A stretch of 64,000 bases of DNA from Filosporella fistucella (taxonomy: Eukaryota; Ascomycota; Leotiomycetes; Helotiales), in the NCBI GenBank assembly GCA_030077755.1, contig JAQJZZ010000014.1, positions 992,001 to 1,056,000 of the forward strand. Reading direction: 5' to 3'. The position numbers were made by a program, and so were the translations under genes. Below are positions 1 through 12,078 of this stretch, one piece after another. Under the pieces are notes generated by a model, which was not told where the DNA came from, ran no database searches, and saw only the letters and a program-made list of their open reading frames with translations. Within the stretch, counting starts at the first letter, position 1; every line of letters starts with the position of its first letter.

Positions 1-494
1 ACATTCCGCTCCTTGAAAGAAATCGCAAAAGAACATCCGGATATAAACATCATTGCAGTCTCGCATTCAGATCGGGAAAGCACTGATAAATGGGTTTCTG
101 CTCTCGATGGACCTGGTGGTTAGTCTCTGTCCCTCCCTCTTCTCTATTACCCTCTCCCCCCTCCTTCTCCGCTCTCCTCTATCCGATCCTTAACACCCAA
201 TCCACAGACGTAAAAGTAATCACCAATCCCACCCGCACCCTCTACGCACACTGGGGTCTTGGCGTCTCCTCTTTCTGGCACGTCCTAAACCCCTGGAGTT
301 TATCCAACGTGTTTAAACTCGGCAGAGAAGAAGGGATCTGGAATCGCCCGACAGAGAGTGGAAATCGGTGGCAGACGGCTGGGAGTTGGGCTGTTGATGG
401 GCAGGGGAATGTGGTCTGGGGAAAGGCGAGTGAGACGGCGGATGAGGAGATGGATTGGGTGGAGGCTGTTGGGAAAGTGAGTGGGAAGGTATGA
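1..494 (+). CDS. Thioredoxin-fold AhpC/TSA-like (PRXL2-type) protein, 3' part
   Basis: The gene is cut by the left edge. Two exons are readable, 1-118 and 208-494. The intron (GTTAGT donor at 119, CCACAG acceptor ending at 207) restores one frame running from a TFRSLKEIAKEHPDINIIAVSHSD segment into VKVITNPTRTLYAHWGLG. That pattern, a thioredoxin-like beta strand followed by an R-x-L-Y-x-x-W-G-L-G stretch and a late GSWAVDGQGNVVWG strand, fits fungal alkyl-hydroperoxide-reductase/peroxiredoxin-like proteins of the AhpC-TSA_2/PRXL2 type. The redox cysteine region would lie upstream and is not visible, so activity cannot be judged. The likely role is thiol-dependent redox chemistry, inferred from family only. 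Stop TGA at 492-494. Confidence 0.7.
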
Positions 495-2076
495 GGTCAT
501 GATGAGGAGGGTAGGGGGAATGTGAGGGGAGTAATGGTTTGGTCATTTGGGTTGGGATGAGGATTATGAAATTTCCTTGTTTTTCGTTATTTATCCTGAA
601 TATGAAGATATAACTCTAATCTGGTATTATGAGAAGGAGATTCCGCTCGAGGAATTACCTGAAAACCTAGTGTTAGATCTCCAACAGTAAGTTTCGGTCT
701 AAAGGATCGTTCCAAAACTACTGATGTGTACATTTTGCAAAAATTAGATTATACAAAATATTTCAACATGCAGAATAGGATAATAACAGTCCTATAGTAT
801 CTCACATCGTACACATATACCCCCTCTTTCAGATATCGAGACTTATCTATGGGCGCACCAGATAAGAATCCTATTTTTCTTCCAAAGTGAAACCCTAGAT
901 TTTCTCAACCCGTCCAACAGGTACGTGTGTGTATATTCCTATCAGAAGACGAAACAAGGACAAAGATACCCCCAAATAATAATTTCAAACCCTGTCACAA
1001 TTGAGCAACTCAATCTACCCTCAAGATCCCAATACTCAATCTACTCTTGAGAACACAATTCTGAATGATAGGTACTGTCCCACTGGGGATTGAATCCAGT
1101 TCACCCAAACGTCCAACTAAGAACATAACTCCCTATCTATAAGCTCATCTTCCAAATAAGGTAACAACCAATCACTAATGCCACCAAAAAAATACATCCC
1201 ATCCCCAAATCTACCTATGAATCAAACCTGAAATACTTCTCATCTTTCCAAAGTGTCAAATACAAGCCAACCCGACCACAATTGTGGGAAAATAAAGTGT
1301 GGCCTTAAAAAGTTGAAAGAAGTGGGTTGCAATTCGAATGTGATTATTAAACATATCCAAAGTCCTGTGGTGAAACCCTTGCTGGGATCGAGAACGCCAT
1401 CTCGGAAAGGAAATGAAAAAGGAATGGAGTGTAACCAAGACATCTCACACACATCTCAGACGGAGAAATAAAGAGACATTTATTTCCCGCTTGGGAAAGC
1501 TTAGCCTGAACCCCCTTCGCCCTCAACAATCACGACAAGAAGCAGAAAGTATGAGGAGCAAAGTAAGATCCTTACTGAAACAAAAGAAGGAAAGAAGAGA
1601 AATAAGAAAATATCAATATTTCCCTACTTATAAAAAAAAGTAGCTTATATCACATGCACAATTGCAAAGCGGATGTAGGGGTGTTTAAACTACTATCTTC
1701 TCATTATATGGAGGTCATCGTAATAAATATATACATTTGAAGTATCAATCCCATCTCATTCCATCACCCTCAATCCATTACACCAAGCACCAATCCCAGT
1801 GCCCATCCCATACCCATAAAAAGCCGAGCCTCCATTTATCGCCTTTATCAATTCCATCATGTAAGTTTCATTTTCCAACCCAGTCCCGAGGTGGTATGCC
1901 CATTTCATGCAGCGCTAAGGGAGTGTATATGCATCGTTATTCGTTATTCGTGGGTACGTTTCCCATGTCCATGTCCATATCCATATCCGTTTTCATCTGT
2001 CTATCCTTGAGTTGAGGAGCCTTGAGGCGGTGTTCTCAATACACATTATATTTCATATCCGAATCAGAGTGAGATC
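495..2076. other. Intergenic, no convincing gene
   Basis: This stretch is AT-rich with only short random frames. It holds a small hexamer-type repeat of CCATGT/CCATAT units at about 1963-1988. It contains the 3' flanks of both neighbours. I see no RNA gene. Confidence 0.6.
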
Positions 2077-3493
2077 TTATGCGAGAGCGAGGATGGCCAT
2101 AGCGCCGGCGAAAGCGTAGGCAGCTGGTCTGTTTGTAGCAGCTGGATTGCTGCTGACCTGCAGAGGAGCTGAGGAAGTGGCGGTAGTCGCTGGTGGTGCG
2201 GTTACCGTGGTGTTTGTTGGCACAGGGATGGTGGTGAAGACTGTGCCGGAAGTAAGAGTAGCGGTCTTCTCGCTTGGTACGGTCACGACCTCTGTGACTG
2301 GGACGGAGGTACCAAGGGTAATTGGTACGTAGACTGTGGCCTTTGTGGTAGGTGGCTCAAGAGTTTGAGTGACGGTATAGGCGGAGGTGACGACAATAGT
2401 GTTGGTTTCAGTTACTTCTATGTGGGAGTTAGAATATTCTAATATGCGAGGGCAGAAGAAACTTACGAATGACAATGGTTGAACCAGCAGAAACGGTGGT
2501 GTACTCTGTTGTCAAGCAAGTAGTAGTTGTGTACACATCGGTGGTTGCATAAGCCGTTGTAAGGAGAGTGGTATATTCAACAATAGTAGTTGGGACTTTT
2601 TGAACGATCAAGCTGGTGCTCGTATAGACAACCGTCACTGCGGAACCGCCAACAGTCTTGACCTCAGTGACAGGGCACAAAGATGTTTCAGTTGAGTAAA
2701 CAAAAGTCTCAACAGATTTCGTGACATCGGCCAAAGTGGTATAGACTTCCACCTTTGTTGGGACAATGGTCTCGATGATGGACGTGGTGGTATAAGTCAC
2801 GGTAATAACCTCACCACCGACTGTCTTCGTTTCTGTGATTGGGCACAAGCTGGTGTAGTAGGATGTAGTTCCAACAACGACGGAAGTGTATTTTGGTGGT
2901 GTTGTGACAGTAGCATAGATTGTAGTAGGAACAACTTGAAAATTGTTAGAACGGTCTACTTAGTACTGAATTTTCAGAACCTACCAGTCTCTACAACCGA
3001 GGTGGTGGTATATGTCTTTGTGTATGTCTTTCCAGCTTCAGTTCTATGAATATGTCAGCATGAGTCGCACAACCAGATAGTACGGATTCATACACTGTCT
3101 CTGTAACTGGGCAAGTTGTTGTGTAAGTAAGAACAACTTCAGTTGTCGTGCTGACAACACCAGTTGGGCCTGGGACCGTAACAACAGGATAGCAGCCGCC
3201 AATACAGCTTGTGACTGTAACGATTGAGGTTGTCAAGGCGGTAACGATAGTGGTCTTTCCTTTCTGTTCAAATTATTAGTACACATTTCCAAGTATAGCA
3301 ATGCCATGAGAGCCTCAGTATCTCTAACATGACCCCTCATCCTGTAGCTTACCTCGGTCTTTGTTGATGTGACAGGGCAAACAGTAGTTGTCTCATATGT
3401 GGTCATAGTAGTTGTCTCTGGGAACCAACGAGGGACAATGTTTTGGGCAAGAGCCGAAGTGGCCAAAGCCAACAGAGTAAATGCTGCCTTCAT
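2077..3493 (-). CDS. Thr/Val-rich secreted GPI-anchored cell-wall-type protein
   Basis: Five exons read on the minus strand: 3353-3493, 3094-3263, 2985-3043, 2467-2934 and 2077-2417, giving 392 residues. It starts with a clear signal peptide (MKAAFTLLALATSALA, then QN). The C-terminus ends in Ala/Ser/Thr-rich sequence followed by a short hydrophobic tail (AYAFAGAMAILALA) with no basic end, typical of a GPI-attachment signal. The body is almost all Thr, Val, Ser, Tyr and Pro. It repeats a module beginning CP(V/I)TETKT(V)GG and running into VTYTTTSxIxxxVPT, with copies near 2640-2690 and 2800-2850 and diverged ones upstream. Such Thr-rich repeats are heavily O-glycosylated in fungal wall proteins, and the paired CP motifs may form disulfides. 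No catalytic domain is visible. The role is probably structural or adhesive at the wall (inference). The phase of every intron was checked for frame continuity. Confidence 0.8.
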
Positions 3494-6400
3494 CTTGAAT
3501 TGAGTAAGTTGGGAAGGATCTGATGAAAAGCGAGAGTTGTTTGGATTGGATGAAGAATCCTAGGTGTATGAACGAAGGTATTAAGTAGCCTTAACGAAGG
3601 TGCTACCTTATGTTTGGAGGCTGGTGAGATAGATGTCTTTTAAAGAAGGCTGGTTGCGTGAAGAAGCAGAAAACGAGCAAGCAAGGTGGGAAAAACATGT
3701 TTCTATAGTCAGAATATGGTCCTACCTACTGGATTGGGCCAACCCCATGCTATGCTCTGAGCTGCAGTGATGAGCTTGTTCGGGATCCTCACATGATGGA
3801 CGGCAAAGCAAGCATCAAGCTTGGTGGGCCAGATCATCATCAGATTGCCCAAGGCTGGGAGCAGCAGCTCGGATGCAGCATTTTAGCTCGAAATGCAAGA
3901 ACGATGATGTTTTTTATGAATGGCTGGTTGATCTGGCGATGAGTATCTGCGGTTTTCCCTGCGCTCCTGGATCTTCGCACCCATGCTGGCCTGGCTGGTC
4001 TGCACTTGCTGGACCTCTGCCGTGCATGAGCATGAGCGTGAGCGTGAGCTTGAGGGAGTATGAGAGGCAGTGGGATGTTGTCGTCGATAGGCACTTTCTG
4101 GGCACTCGCTTGTGGCGTGCAGACAGGGGAAAAGTTCAGTGCTCCAAGGACACACAGACCTATCAGCACCCGATAATAGCCTATCGAGGCTGAGGAGGCA
4201 GGCAAACCCCCTGCGCTCAGCAACCGTCTAACACTCTAAACACTCTAAACCTGGCAACCCAGCCAACTTCTTTCTGAGTTGTCATGACCACGACCTCGAC
4301 TGGACTGGCTGACGGAGTACCAACCGAAGCCGGATTTTCTCGAAGCCCATCATCGCTTGCTCGTGATAACTATTGGGCGAGAGCAAGTCAGAGAAGGCTA
4401 AGTAGCTGGTCAAAAACTCAAAGCAAGTTTTTTGCCGTCAATTGACCTTAGCTTACCTGCTTACTCCATACTGAAAGCTTCGTGCGTACCTCTATAGTGG
4501 GACCTCAAGCTGTCGATTGAAGCATCCCCCGCAGCTCCTCTGCAAATCCAACGCAGGGAAACGACAAGATAGGACCACTATGCTGGCGACTAAGAAAACC
4601 ATAAAACGGCCACTATACCACATGTTGCCATAAATCTGCCCGCTATTTGAGAATCCCTCGTGAAGGCCATGCTTTTTGTCACTCAGCCAACATAATTGTG
4701 CTCTCGCGCATTCGAATTGTTACAACACATGCAACCTGAAATATTGGTCTCATTTCTGCTGCAATACCGTATCAAGAGAAGAGATGGGTCGGATAACTCA
4801 TGCGGCGCCGATTGAAGTCGCATATTCGGCTGTACCAGCCATTCTATCCGGCAAACTTCGTGTTGTGTTGTTAGTTTGCTCGTCATGTCATCGCATCTCA
4901 GGAACAACTCCCTGCTCCCCAACCCCCGCTTATACTTCTCTGTCGACATCATCATCATCAGGGGGGTAGTGCCTGGCCATTGGAAAGTTGCTGCAGGGTG
5001 TTGCACACTCGCCGACATGGTTCAAGATATTTGCATGTAGTGGCGGCCATTCCGGATCACGGAGGCTGGTTGACATCGTGTTGTTGCATCAAAGACAACG
5101 GGTCGGTTGAGAACATGTATTCGGGGTTTAAATGTCTGACAACTGGCTCTGATAACGGTGAGACATTTCACTTCTCGAGGCTTTATTTGAACGAGCCCCC
5201 GCAGTTTGAGAATCGGATATCGTGTCGAAGTGGAGTTTTCAGCTTGCTCTGTACACGCTGCTGTACAATATACGTATCTTCCCAGCACGGGAGTTCAAGT
5301 TGAGTGCATTCACACCTGCTCTACTGCAGGGCGAAGAACTTGCAAGCCCCGGCGAAAATACTTACCTGAAGAAGAGAAGCTTGAAACCTAGTCGATGCTT
5401 GATGACTTGCAAGTTCTGAGCCAATTCTACATACTTTCCTGGCGACCGAAATACCTCAATCAGACAATGTGTTGTGTCTGACCACCACCCTCGAGCACCA
5501 TATTTTTCCAGGTACTGTTGGTTGCCCGCCGCTAAGAAAGAAGCTTGAAAGACAGGCACTGATCCACCTATTCTCCATGCCAAACTAGTTGTCTCGGTAC
5601 AACTAGCGGTACCAGATGCCCCAGACCCGATGAGAGTCAAAATGCCCAACTCCCCCGAAGTTTAGTGCAAGAATTATTTCAAAGACAGAAATAGATTTAG
5701 ATTTCGTATCGTGTTCCCTGTGTGGCGCCACCATCTTGCTCTTCCGCAGATAAGTTCAGGGGTAGGGGTCAGGATAACCGCTTGCCGAGTTGTCAATGAT
5801 GATCGGCAGCTGGGTGGGAATGAAAATCATGGATAGATCATGGATGATAGAGGACATCAAAGCACATGCGTCATAAGAAGGATCCATAGAAGAGAGTAAA
5901 ATTCTCTCAGAATCCTACTTTGAGAACTGGTTGCACAAGATTCAATTAAGCTTTAATTTGGAACAGCGTATGTGTTGCGGGCGACGACAGGATGCGAATT
6001 GGGATTAGCAAAAGAAATTCTGGTGAGAGAGTAGCCTCGTAGCCCAATGAGTAAATGGAGACTGCATCTCGCAGACTTTGTCTGGCTGCATAATGCTCGA
6101 CCTTGGCATACAGCGTGGCGGTCAACTTCCTTGGACCTGCCCTTGCGATGCTCTTGTCATCCAATCCGAATCCATGTGATTTTGAGCTGTTGAACCGTGG
6201 GATGATTCGACGAGCCTCTTTCGCCGTAGCCGTGGAAGGATATACTATATTTTCTGTCTTGTACCAGTGCAAGGAATGTTGGATGATCTGAGAACTCGGG
6301 AAGAAAGGAAACAGGCTCTTTCATTTGCGGGCCTTCTTCTGCTTGATGTGTCCCGTCTGCAATTCAATATCGCGTGACAATGTTAGACCATATACGATCA

Positions 6401-6563
6401 AATCTGTTGCACCACATCTCACCAGTGCCTGCAAGAGGTATGTTTTTTAGACTCGGCGTGCAGCCTGCAGCCAGAAGCAAATAGAAAGACCTCAAGTATC
6501 GTACTACGAGAGTTCCCTTAGTCCTTAGGCTTCAATCTCACTCCTTACCTTAATGCTCAACAC
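3494..6563. other. Intergenic, about 3.1 kb, no supported gene
   Basis: This holds the promoter of the GPI-type gene and the 3' flank of DML1. A short GAGCAT/GAGCGT hexamer tract lies at about 4026-4055. A minus-strand open frame at 5946-6272 (108 codons) and another at 5362-5649 (95 codons) show no family resemblance and no good splice partners, so I do not call them genes. Confidence 0.5.
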
Positions 6564-8445
6564 TCAATCATCGTCTTCATCCGATCCACTATCCCAGCCT
6601 TCCTCGTAAGCTTCGGCTATCTCACCCAAAGAGTTGCTGAGAGCTTCTCTTTCGTCAATACTGATCGCTCTGTTGACAATTTGTTGCAAACTCTTTATTC
6701 TAGAAGCCACTGTTGTGTCTGTCGATAGAGATGTGCTCACCCCCAGAGAATCACTCGTATCGGTGCGAGCAAAAATGTGGGGAAAGCTGTCAAGCATTGG
6801 GAATGCCAGGGATGTTCTCGACCTGCAGGTATGAAGTCAGCAAGAAATCAGGCCAGAACCGAACTTCGAGAGAGGATGGTGTCAAAAAACCTGAAAGATT
6901 ACTTGTGGATACGAGAAATATTAATATATCTAATATTGCTTGCTGCAAGGAGACTAATATGAAAATACGCTCAACTAACTTCTGAATAATGGGTAGACCA
7001 GCGGCTCGTCGTTGGGCTCGATAGTAGCCGTTGTCATCCTCAACTGCGGTGCTTGCTCTCGCATCTTCTTCTGAGGCTCGATAACTTTCCGCTTGACCAA
7101 ACACGTGAGATTTGGAAGTATTATGTCGTCCTCGAATGGATTCACCAATTTCTGTTGGGAAGAAGTCCATGTCGAGAGTACTTGGTTCTTTGCTCCCTTC
7201 TGGCTCAGAATCTATTTCCATCCTGTCTCGGGATGCTACTCTTATGTCACCGTTTTGTCCTTGAACTTCTAGTCTTCCGGGTCTGGGATGACCGTTTGTG
7301 GTCGTTGACTGATCAATACTCATCCGGAGTTTCGCTATATTCTGATTCCCGTTGATATTTAGAGCGCTGACAAGCTGATCCAAACTTTCACGACTTCCGT
7401 TTCGCAATTTTAACCGTGTCGGCAGCGTCATACTTTCAAGGGCAGTCGAAAGCAGGGCCGATACGTGCCACTTCGAGTGAGAATCCATCATGACATAATT
7501 TGGTAACATCGCGGATGGTAAAGTCATGGGCACATACAATGAAGCCTGAGGAGCAATTTCCGACACAGACCTTGCAGTGTTGGACAACTTTGCAAATCTC
7601 TTCTCCTAAAGGACGGGTCAGTGACACAATACGGCTCAAAAGGTGTTAACTCACCCGCGGAATTGTCTTGATGCTGTCTTCTAGCCCCCAAACTGAAACT
7701 GTAGTCTTGCCATATTCATCTCTGATCCGATCAATATATCTAGCCGCAAAACCTCCCCAAGCATCATCGACTCCAGCAAAGATTTGTATACCCTGCATGT
7801 GATCTGCTTCCTCTGCAAATGACCTCAAATCACGATCGAGAAGATCATGCTCTTTGTCCAGAGTGTTGAAAAGCTCATCTCCTACGGACCAGTTATCAAA
7901 TGGCATGAGTGATGATCCTAACTCGTACTCATTCAGCTGAACGATAGATTTTGGATGGAAATATACTCGGTTGAAGGACCGATTCGGTCGTGAGTGGTGG
8001 CGGTTCTATGCCTTGTTCGAGGCTCTGCTGATACGCATTTTGCTGAATAGCTTCTTGCCTCTGAATGACTGCCGGGCCATTCCTAGTCTCTCTTAATATT
8101 TGCATTTTGGTGACCTTGAAGTACTCACCATAGCCCTTGGGAGACAGCCGGCTCTTCTATCTCGTACAAAGCATTAATCTTTCTTAGTGATCCAAACCCA
8201 CCCTTGAGGTCGTAGATGAGAGTCCTGGGAGTGAAAGTCTCAGTCCCATCAGCGCCGATACCAGGTCGGAAGTGGATGTCATGATCAACTAAAGATTCCT
8301 CGTCTGCCGAGTACGTGAAATATGATTCCTTGGACGTGTCAGTTACATTCCTATTAAGGAAGGAGCGCCTTACTTGAGTGTTCCAGAAGTGCGTAGCTAA
8401 GTAATTTGCCCGCTGCCCAAGCTGGAGAGTGATAATTTCATGCAT
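6564..8445 (-). CDS. DML1: Misato/DML1 family protein, apparent frameshift in exon 3
   Basis: The start [24 protein letters not shown] is diagnostic of the Misato/DML1 family, tubulin/FtsZ-like proteins linked to mitochondrial DNA partitioning and morphology. Exons are 8374-8445, 8129-8328, 7655-8082, 6980-7605 and 6564-6786. The first intron is only 45 nt. Later conserved blocks ([82 protein letters not shown]) and an acidic C-terminus are all present. However, exon 3 changes frame near 7980. The upstream frame reads PPLTTESV and the downstream frame reads [19 protein letters not shown]. Exons 1-3 sum to 700 nt, one more than a multiple of three, while exons 4-5 sum to 849 and are in frame. 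No GT-AG intron restores the frame. Either this copy is damaged or the sequence lost a few bases at the palindrome at 7977-7989. It is divergent from the MFS gene. Confidence 0.85.
7977..7989. repeat. 13-bp interrupted palindrome at the DML1 frame break
   Basis: GACCGA-T-TCGGTC has two perfect 6-bp arms around one base. It lies exactly where the DML1 reading frame changes. Such a site could promote a small deletion or an assembly collapse. Confidence 0.7.
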
Positions 8446-9051
8446 TTTACCAGTATCGCAGTTGGGATGTCGACCAAATAGATAGATTCACTGACACCTG
8501 ACTTTAGTGTTCGATCTTTGATATTCGCACAAAATCAGGCTCAAGAGTCTTGATCCCAGAACAAATGCTTCAAACAGATAGCATCACTGTGGTAGAAACT
8601 TATCACAGACGGAACAGATCTAAGACGAGTTCTGTCTCTAATTCCTGACAAGATTCTTCTAGGATGTCGATGTTGAAGAGCTTAGGAAAATTGATGTCTC
8701 TTGGAGGAAATAGTGCCGATCACGTGTGGGAATATAGGTATCGCTCTCCAGTGTATTCTTCACAATATCGGATGGAAATGGCGAACCTCAAACATTGCTT
8801 GAGCTCTAGCATTTACCTTCCAGTGCTTGAAGAATGAGCAGTTTTAGCATGTACAAATACCATATCTTGAGCTACTTATCGTGCTGATTGTTCCACCTTT
8901 GGATCTGATTAATGTGTCTCGCTACGCCGGGTTCACTTACCACTCCATGCACGTCAGCATCCACGTCGAAGCATCATCGCAACGCGACAGAAATGTTCCA
9001 AAGCATCAATTGAATCTGCCATCCGGCGCGCAGATATCAAATAAGTCCAAA
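8446..9051. promoter_or_regulatory. Divergent promoter region DML1 / MFS
   Basis: About 606 bp separate the start codons of two oppositely transcribed genes, so both promoters must lie here. An in-frame upstream ATG for the MFS gene exists at 8947. I see no distinct binding motif. Confidence 0.45.
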
Positions 9052-10866
9052 ATGGGAGTCGTTTCAAAGTACCTACCCTTTGCCTCTTCTACGACTACCA
9101 CGCAGGCGTGCGCGTACCTTTTCGCCGTTTGTTTATTCTCGATATCCTTCCTCGTCTTCCTGAATAGCAGTGTCTCGTTTGTTATCACAGACTTAATTGG
9201 GGTGAAAGATGGAGTGGGCGACCTTGTAGGAACACTTGGGTTTGTGGATGAGCTTGTTGCCCTCTTTGCATGTCCATTATGGGGGATTCTCTCCGATAGA
9301 CTTGGTGTGCGAATTGTTTGTGTGGCGGGGTATACGATTGTCGGGCTGGCCCTCATTATCTTCGTCCAGGCTCGAAATGTGTATCCACAGCTATTGCTTG
9401 CGAGAGTGTTCTTTAGTATGGGTGGTGCTGCAACGTAAGTCACTAGTATCATGTATAGACCTAATGCTAATGGATTCGTAAGAGCTACGATGGTAACAGC
9501 CATACTTCCCTCGATGACTGGTAGTGGGCGGGAAAATGAAGCTTCGAATGGTTCAGATGCTGTATTTTCAGGTAATGTTCGGCACAGCGTGGCAACCTCA
9601 CTCGACTCCCAGACTACGGATATTACAATTACGCCTGCGAATTATAATGGTGGCAGACCAAAACCTTCGGGGCGAAAGGACAAAATGGGAAGTAAAGATG
9701 GGAAATCTTCAAGCCCCCCGAGATTGGCAGGCTTGGTTGGAGTATTCACAGGTTGTGGTGCTTTAGTGGCTCTGTCAATCTTCCTCCCACTTCCAGCGCG
9801 ATTTTCTCACTTCGATGGCGTTACACAAGGTCAAGCAGTTGCAGGCAGTTTTTATGTAGTGGGGGTGATAGCACTGCTGGTAGCAGTGGCTTGCTTCCTA
9901 GGTCTACGAGGACTTCACGGAGAAGAAGGAAAAGGCTGGAGTCTTCTTCTAGGAAAATCTCCTTCCGAAGGATACGAGCCGGTCTCTTCCCAGGAAGGCC
10001 AGGTCTCAGTAAGAGCGCCATTTCTACCGTACTGGCGACTTCTCATCGACTCCACTATGTTAGGTTTCAAAGACGCTCAAATCGGACTTGGCTATCTTGG
10101 AGGCTTTGTGGCAAGAGCTTCCTCGGTTGGCATTTCTTTGTTCATTCCTCTTTATATCAACGCCTACTTCATTCGAAATGGCTTCTGCCAAGGCTCACCC
10201 AATGATCCATCTCCCGAGCTCAAGAAGGAATGCAGAGCTGCTTATGTTCTAGCTGCAGAGTTGACAGGAGTATCACAATTAGTAGCTCTACTCTGCGCGC
10301 CTTTGTTCGGTTATCTCTCTGACCGGTACCGTCGATTCAATCTCCCTCTACTTGTGGCTAGCTTGTTTGGCATTGCTGGATATACGGCTTTTGCTAGGCT
10401 CGAAAGCCCAGAGCCAACAAATGTCAAGGGCCGAGGAGGAACTCCAGCTGTGTTTCTCATTGTCTCCCTGATCGGCATCAGTCAAATTGGTGCCATTGTA
10501 TGCAGTCTTGGACTTCTTGGCCGTGGCGTGTTGGGAGATGAAGGCGGATACAATCTTTCTGGACAATACAGTGATGTTCAAGATCATATCGGTCAGCTCC
10601 CTAATGATGCTGTCGAGACGGCACCTCTTGTTGGTTCAACATCAGCATCAGACACCAAATCGAGAAGTCATCTTAAAGGGTCCATTGCTGGCGTGTATTC
10701 CCTTTCAGGAGGCGCAGCAATCCTATTATTGACAAAACTTGGAGGATACCTATTCGACAGCTTGTCAACAGGAGCTCCATTTTACATGATGGCCATATTC
10801 AATGGGATATTGCTCGTCATTGGCGTGGGAGCGGGAATCTACCGAGAGATCAGAACCCGCAAGTGA
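9052..10866 (+). CDS. Major facilitator superfamily transporter
   Basis: Two exons, 9052-9434 and 9483-10866, with a 48-nt intron (GTAAGT donor) give 588 residues. The first hydrophobic helix (ACAYLFAVCLFSISFLVFL) begins about 18 residues after the chosen ATG. Frame continuity would also allow an ATG at 8947, but the extra residues look non-conserved. MFS motif A, G-x-L-S-D-R-x-G, is seen as GILSDRLGVR after helix 2 and is echoed in the second half as GYLSDRYRRFN. This is the usual two-times-six-helix plan. The central cytosolic loop is hydrophilic and low-complexity, and another loop precedes the last helices. The substrate cannot be deduced; the overall pattern resembles fungal vacuolar-type MFS proteins of unknown cargo (for example yeast YCR023C), a tentative comparison. 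It sits divergent to DML1. Confidence 0.85.
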
Positions 10867-11142
10867 TCATCTGTCAGGGCCAATTGTCTGATATACACCT
10901 CACCTTAGTCCAACCGATTGGCTGGACATCCCAATGCTACTACTATATCGTGGTCAGCTTCACGATGAGGAACAACGGTATCATTCACATATTACTGCCT
11001 GCTCAATGGGTCGACAAAACTAAACCGTCACTCACACTTCAAATGATGGTACAATGTTCATAAGAGTTTGCAATCAAGGGACCCGCCCTTACATCAATTC
11101 CATCTACCGCATATTGTGATCATCTGGACTAGCTCAATTATT

Positions 11143-12078
11143 CTATTCCACGTAGCTGACAGAGGAATGGGATCTAGTGGATCTTCGAATTGCTTGCTTT
11201 GGAGCTGATATCACCGCACTTGAGCGAAATCTCCGGTTGGGGGTGGATGGAAGCCCTTTCTTTGTCAGACCTCGATATTCTGGCATCACGAGGGAAGTGT
11301 GCTTCTCTATTCTGTTACTAATCCTCTGTCGAGGCTGCGTCGAAATCTTAGGAGGAGAATTTTCTGCCTCGGCTACCACAGAAGCCAAAAGCTCGGCTTT
11401 TGCAGTCTGCCTTCTTGAAGAGGCTCCTTCTCGAAGGCGTGTGCCCGGCAATCGTGCGGGATTGTCATGTCCGAAGGATGCCTCAACTTCCCTTTCCGCT
11501 TCAACCTCGGTAGCTGGAGGCGCTTTTATACCTGGAGTTGTGTCTTCTTCACCGAGGATAACACCCGCCGTTCCCGTGTCGTCAACCTTTGGCTGTCTTC
11601 TGGCTTGTCTCTTGCTTCGCCGATATCTCAACTCCTCTTGGTCATCCTCGACTGCAAAGGCCTCTGCGGCGTAGGTTTTGCCAAAGGCTCGACCTCCGCC
11701 ATAGGGTTTTGGTAGTTCTTCAGGATCTAGGGCAAATCGCTCGGAATAGTAGCCGGGACCATAATCGCTGCGCACTTGTGGTGGATACCAATTTTTGCTG
11801 ATGTATACCGTACTCAGGATCCTACCGGGCAGTTTGGGTCTGGGGCTGGTCATTCTGGCTAAAGGTGCTATGCAATCCTTGGGTGTTTTGGGGAAAGGAA
11901 AACTTGAACCTGCCATAAGCTCTTCAGTGATTTCAGGGTACACTGAATACGGGTTATCCTTTGTTCCTTCCATTGCTAACGTACTATTGAGTGGAGCAAA
12001 GATGACGGAGGTGGGTATGCACTCAATTTGCTGGGGGCGGTGATGTTGTGATGACCAAGACTGGCTGTTTGATAGCAT
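11143..12078 (-). CDS. Unrecognised basic, disordered protein
   Basis: A single open frame of 311 codons runs from the ATG at 12078 to a stop at 11143. A later ATG at 11973 is an alternative start. The open frame continues upstream of 12078 without a start, so a 5' exon with an acceptor near CTTACGCAG just before the ATG is possible. The sequence has ordered-looking middle stretches (PKLPGRILSTVYISKNWYPPQVRSD, GPGYYSERFALDPEELPKPYGGG) followed by charged and Arg-rich, probably disordered, sequence (RYRRSKRQARRQPK). I recognise no domain. It is convergent with the MFS gene, with 276 bp between stops. The length of the frame and its biased composition support it as a real fungal gene. Confidence 0.55.
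   Translation of the reverse strand: MLSNSQSWSSQHHRPQQIECIPTSVIFAPLNSTLAMEGTKDNPYSVYPEITEELMAGSSFPFPKTPKDCIAPLARMTSPRPKLPGRILSTVYISKNWYPPQVRSDYGPGYYSERFALDPEELPKPYGGGRAFGKTYAAEAFAVEDDQEELRYRRSKRQARRQPKVDDTGTAGVILGEEDTTPGIKAPPATEVEAEREVEASFGHDNPARLPGTRLREGASSRRQTAKAELLASVVAEAENSPPKISTQPRQRISNRIEKHTSLVMPEYRGLTKKGLPSTPNRRFRSSAVISAPKQAIRRSTRSHSSVSYVE

Noticed and set aside
5946..6272. 108-codon minus-strand open frame
   Set aside because: No recognisable domain, no good splice context and no compositional support; judged random.
7900..8082. Hidden intron that would repair the DML1 frame
   Set aside because: The possible GT-AG pairs either keep the wrong frame (69 nt) or are far too short (14 nt), or delete conserved sequence.
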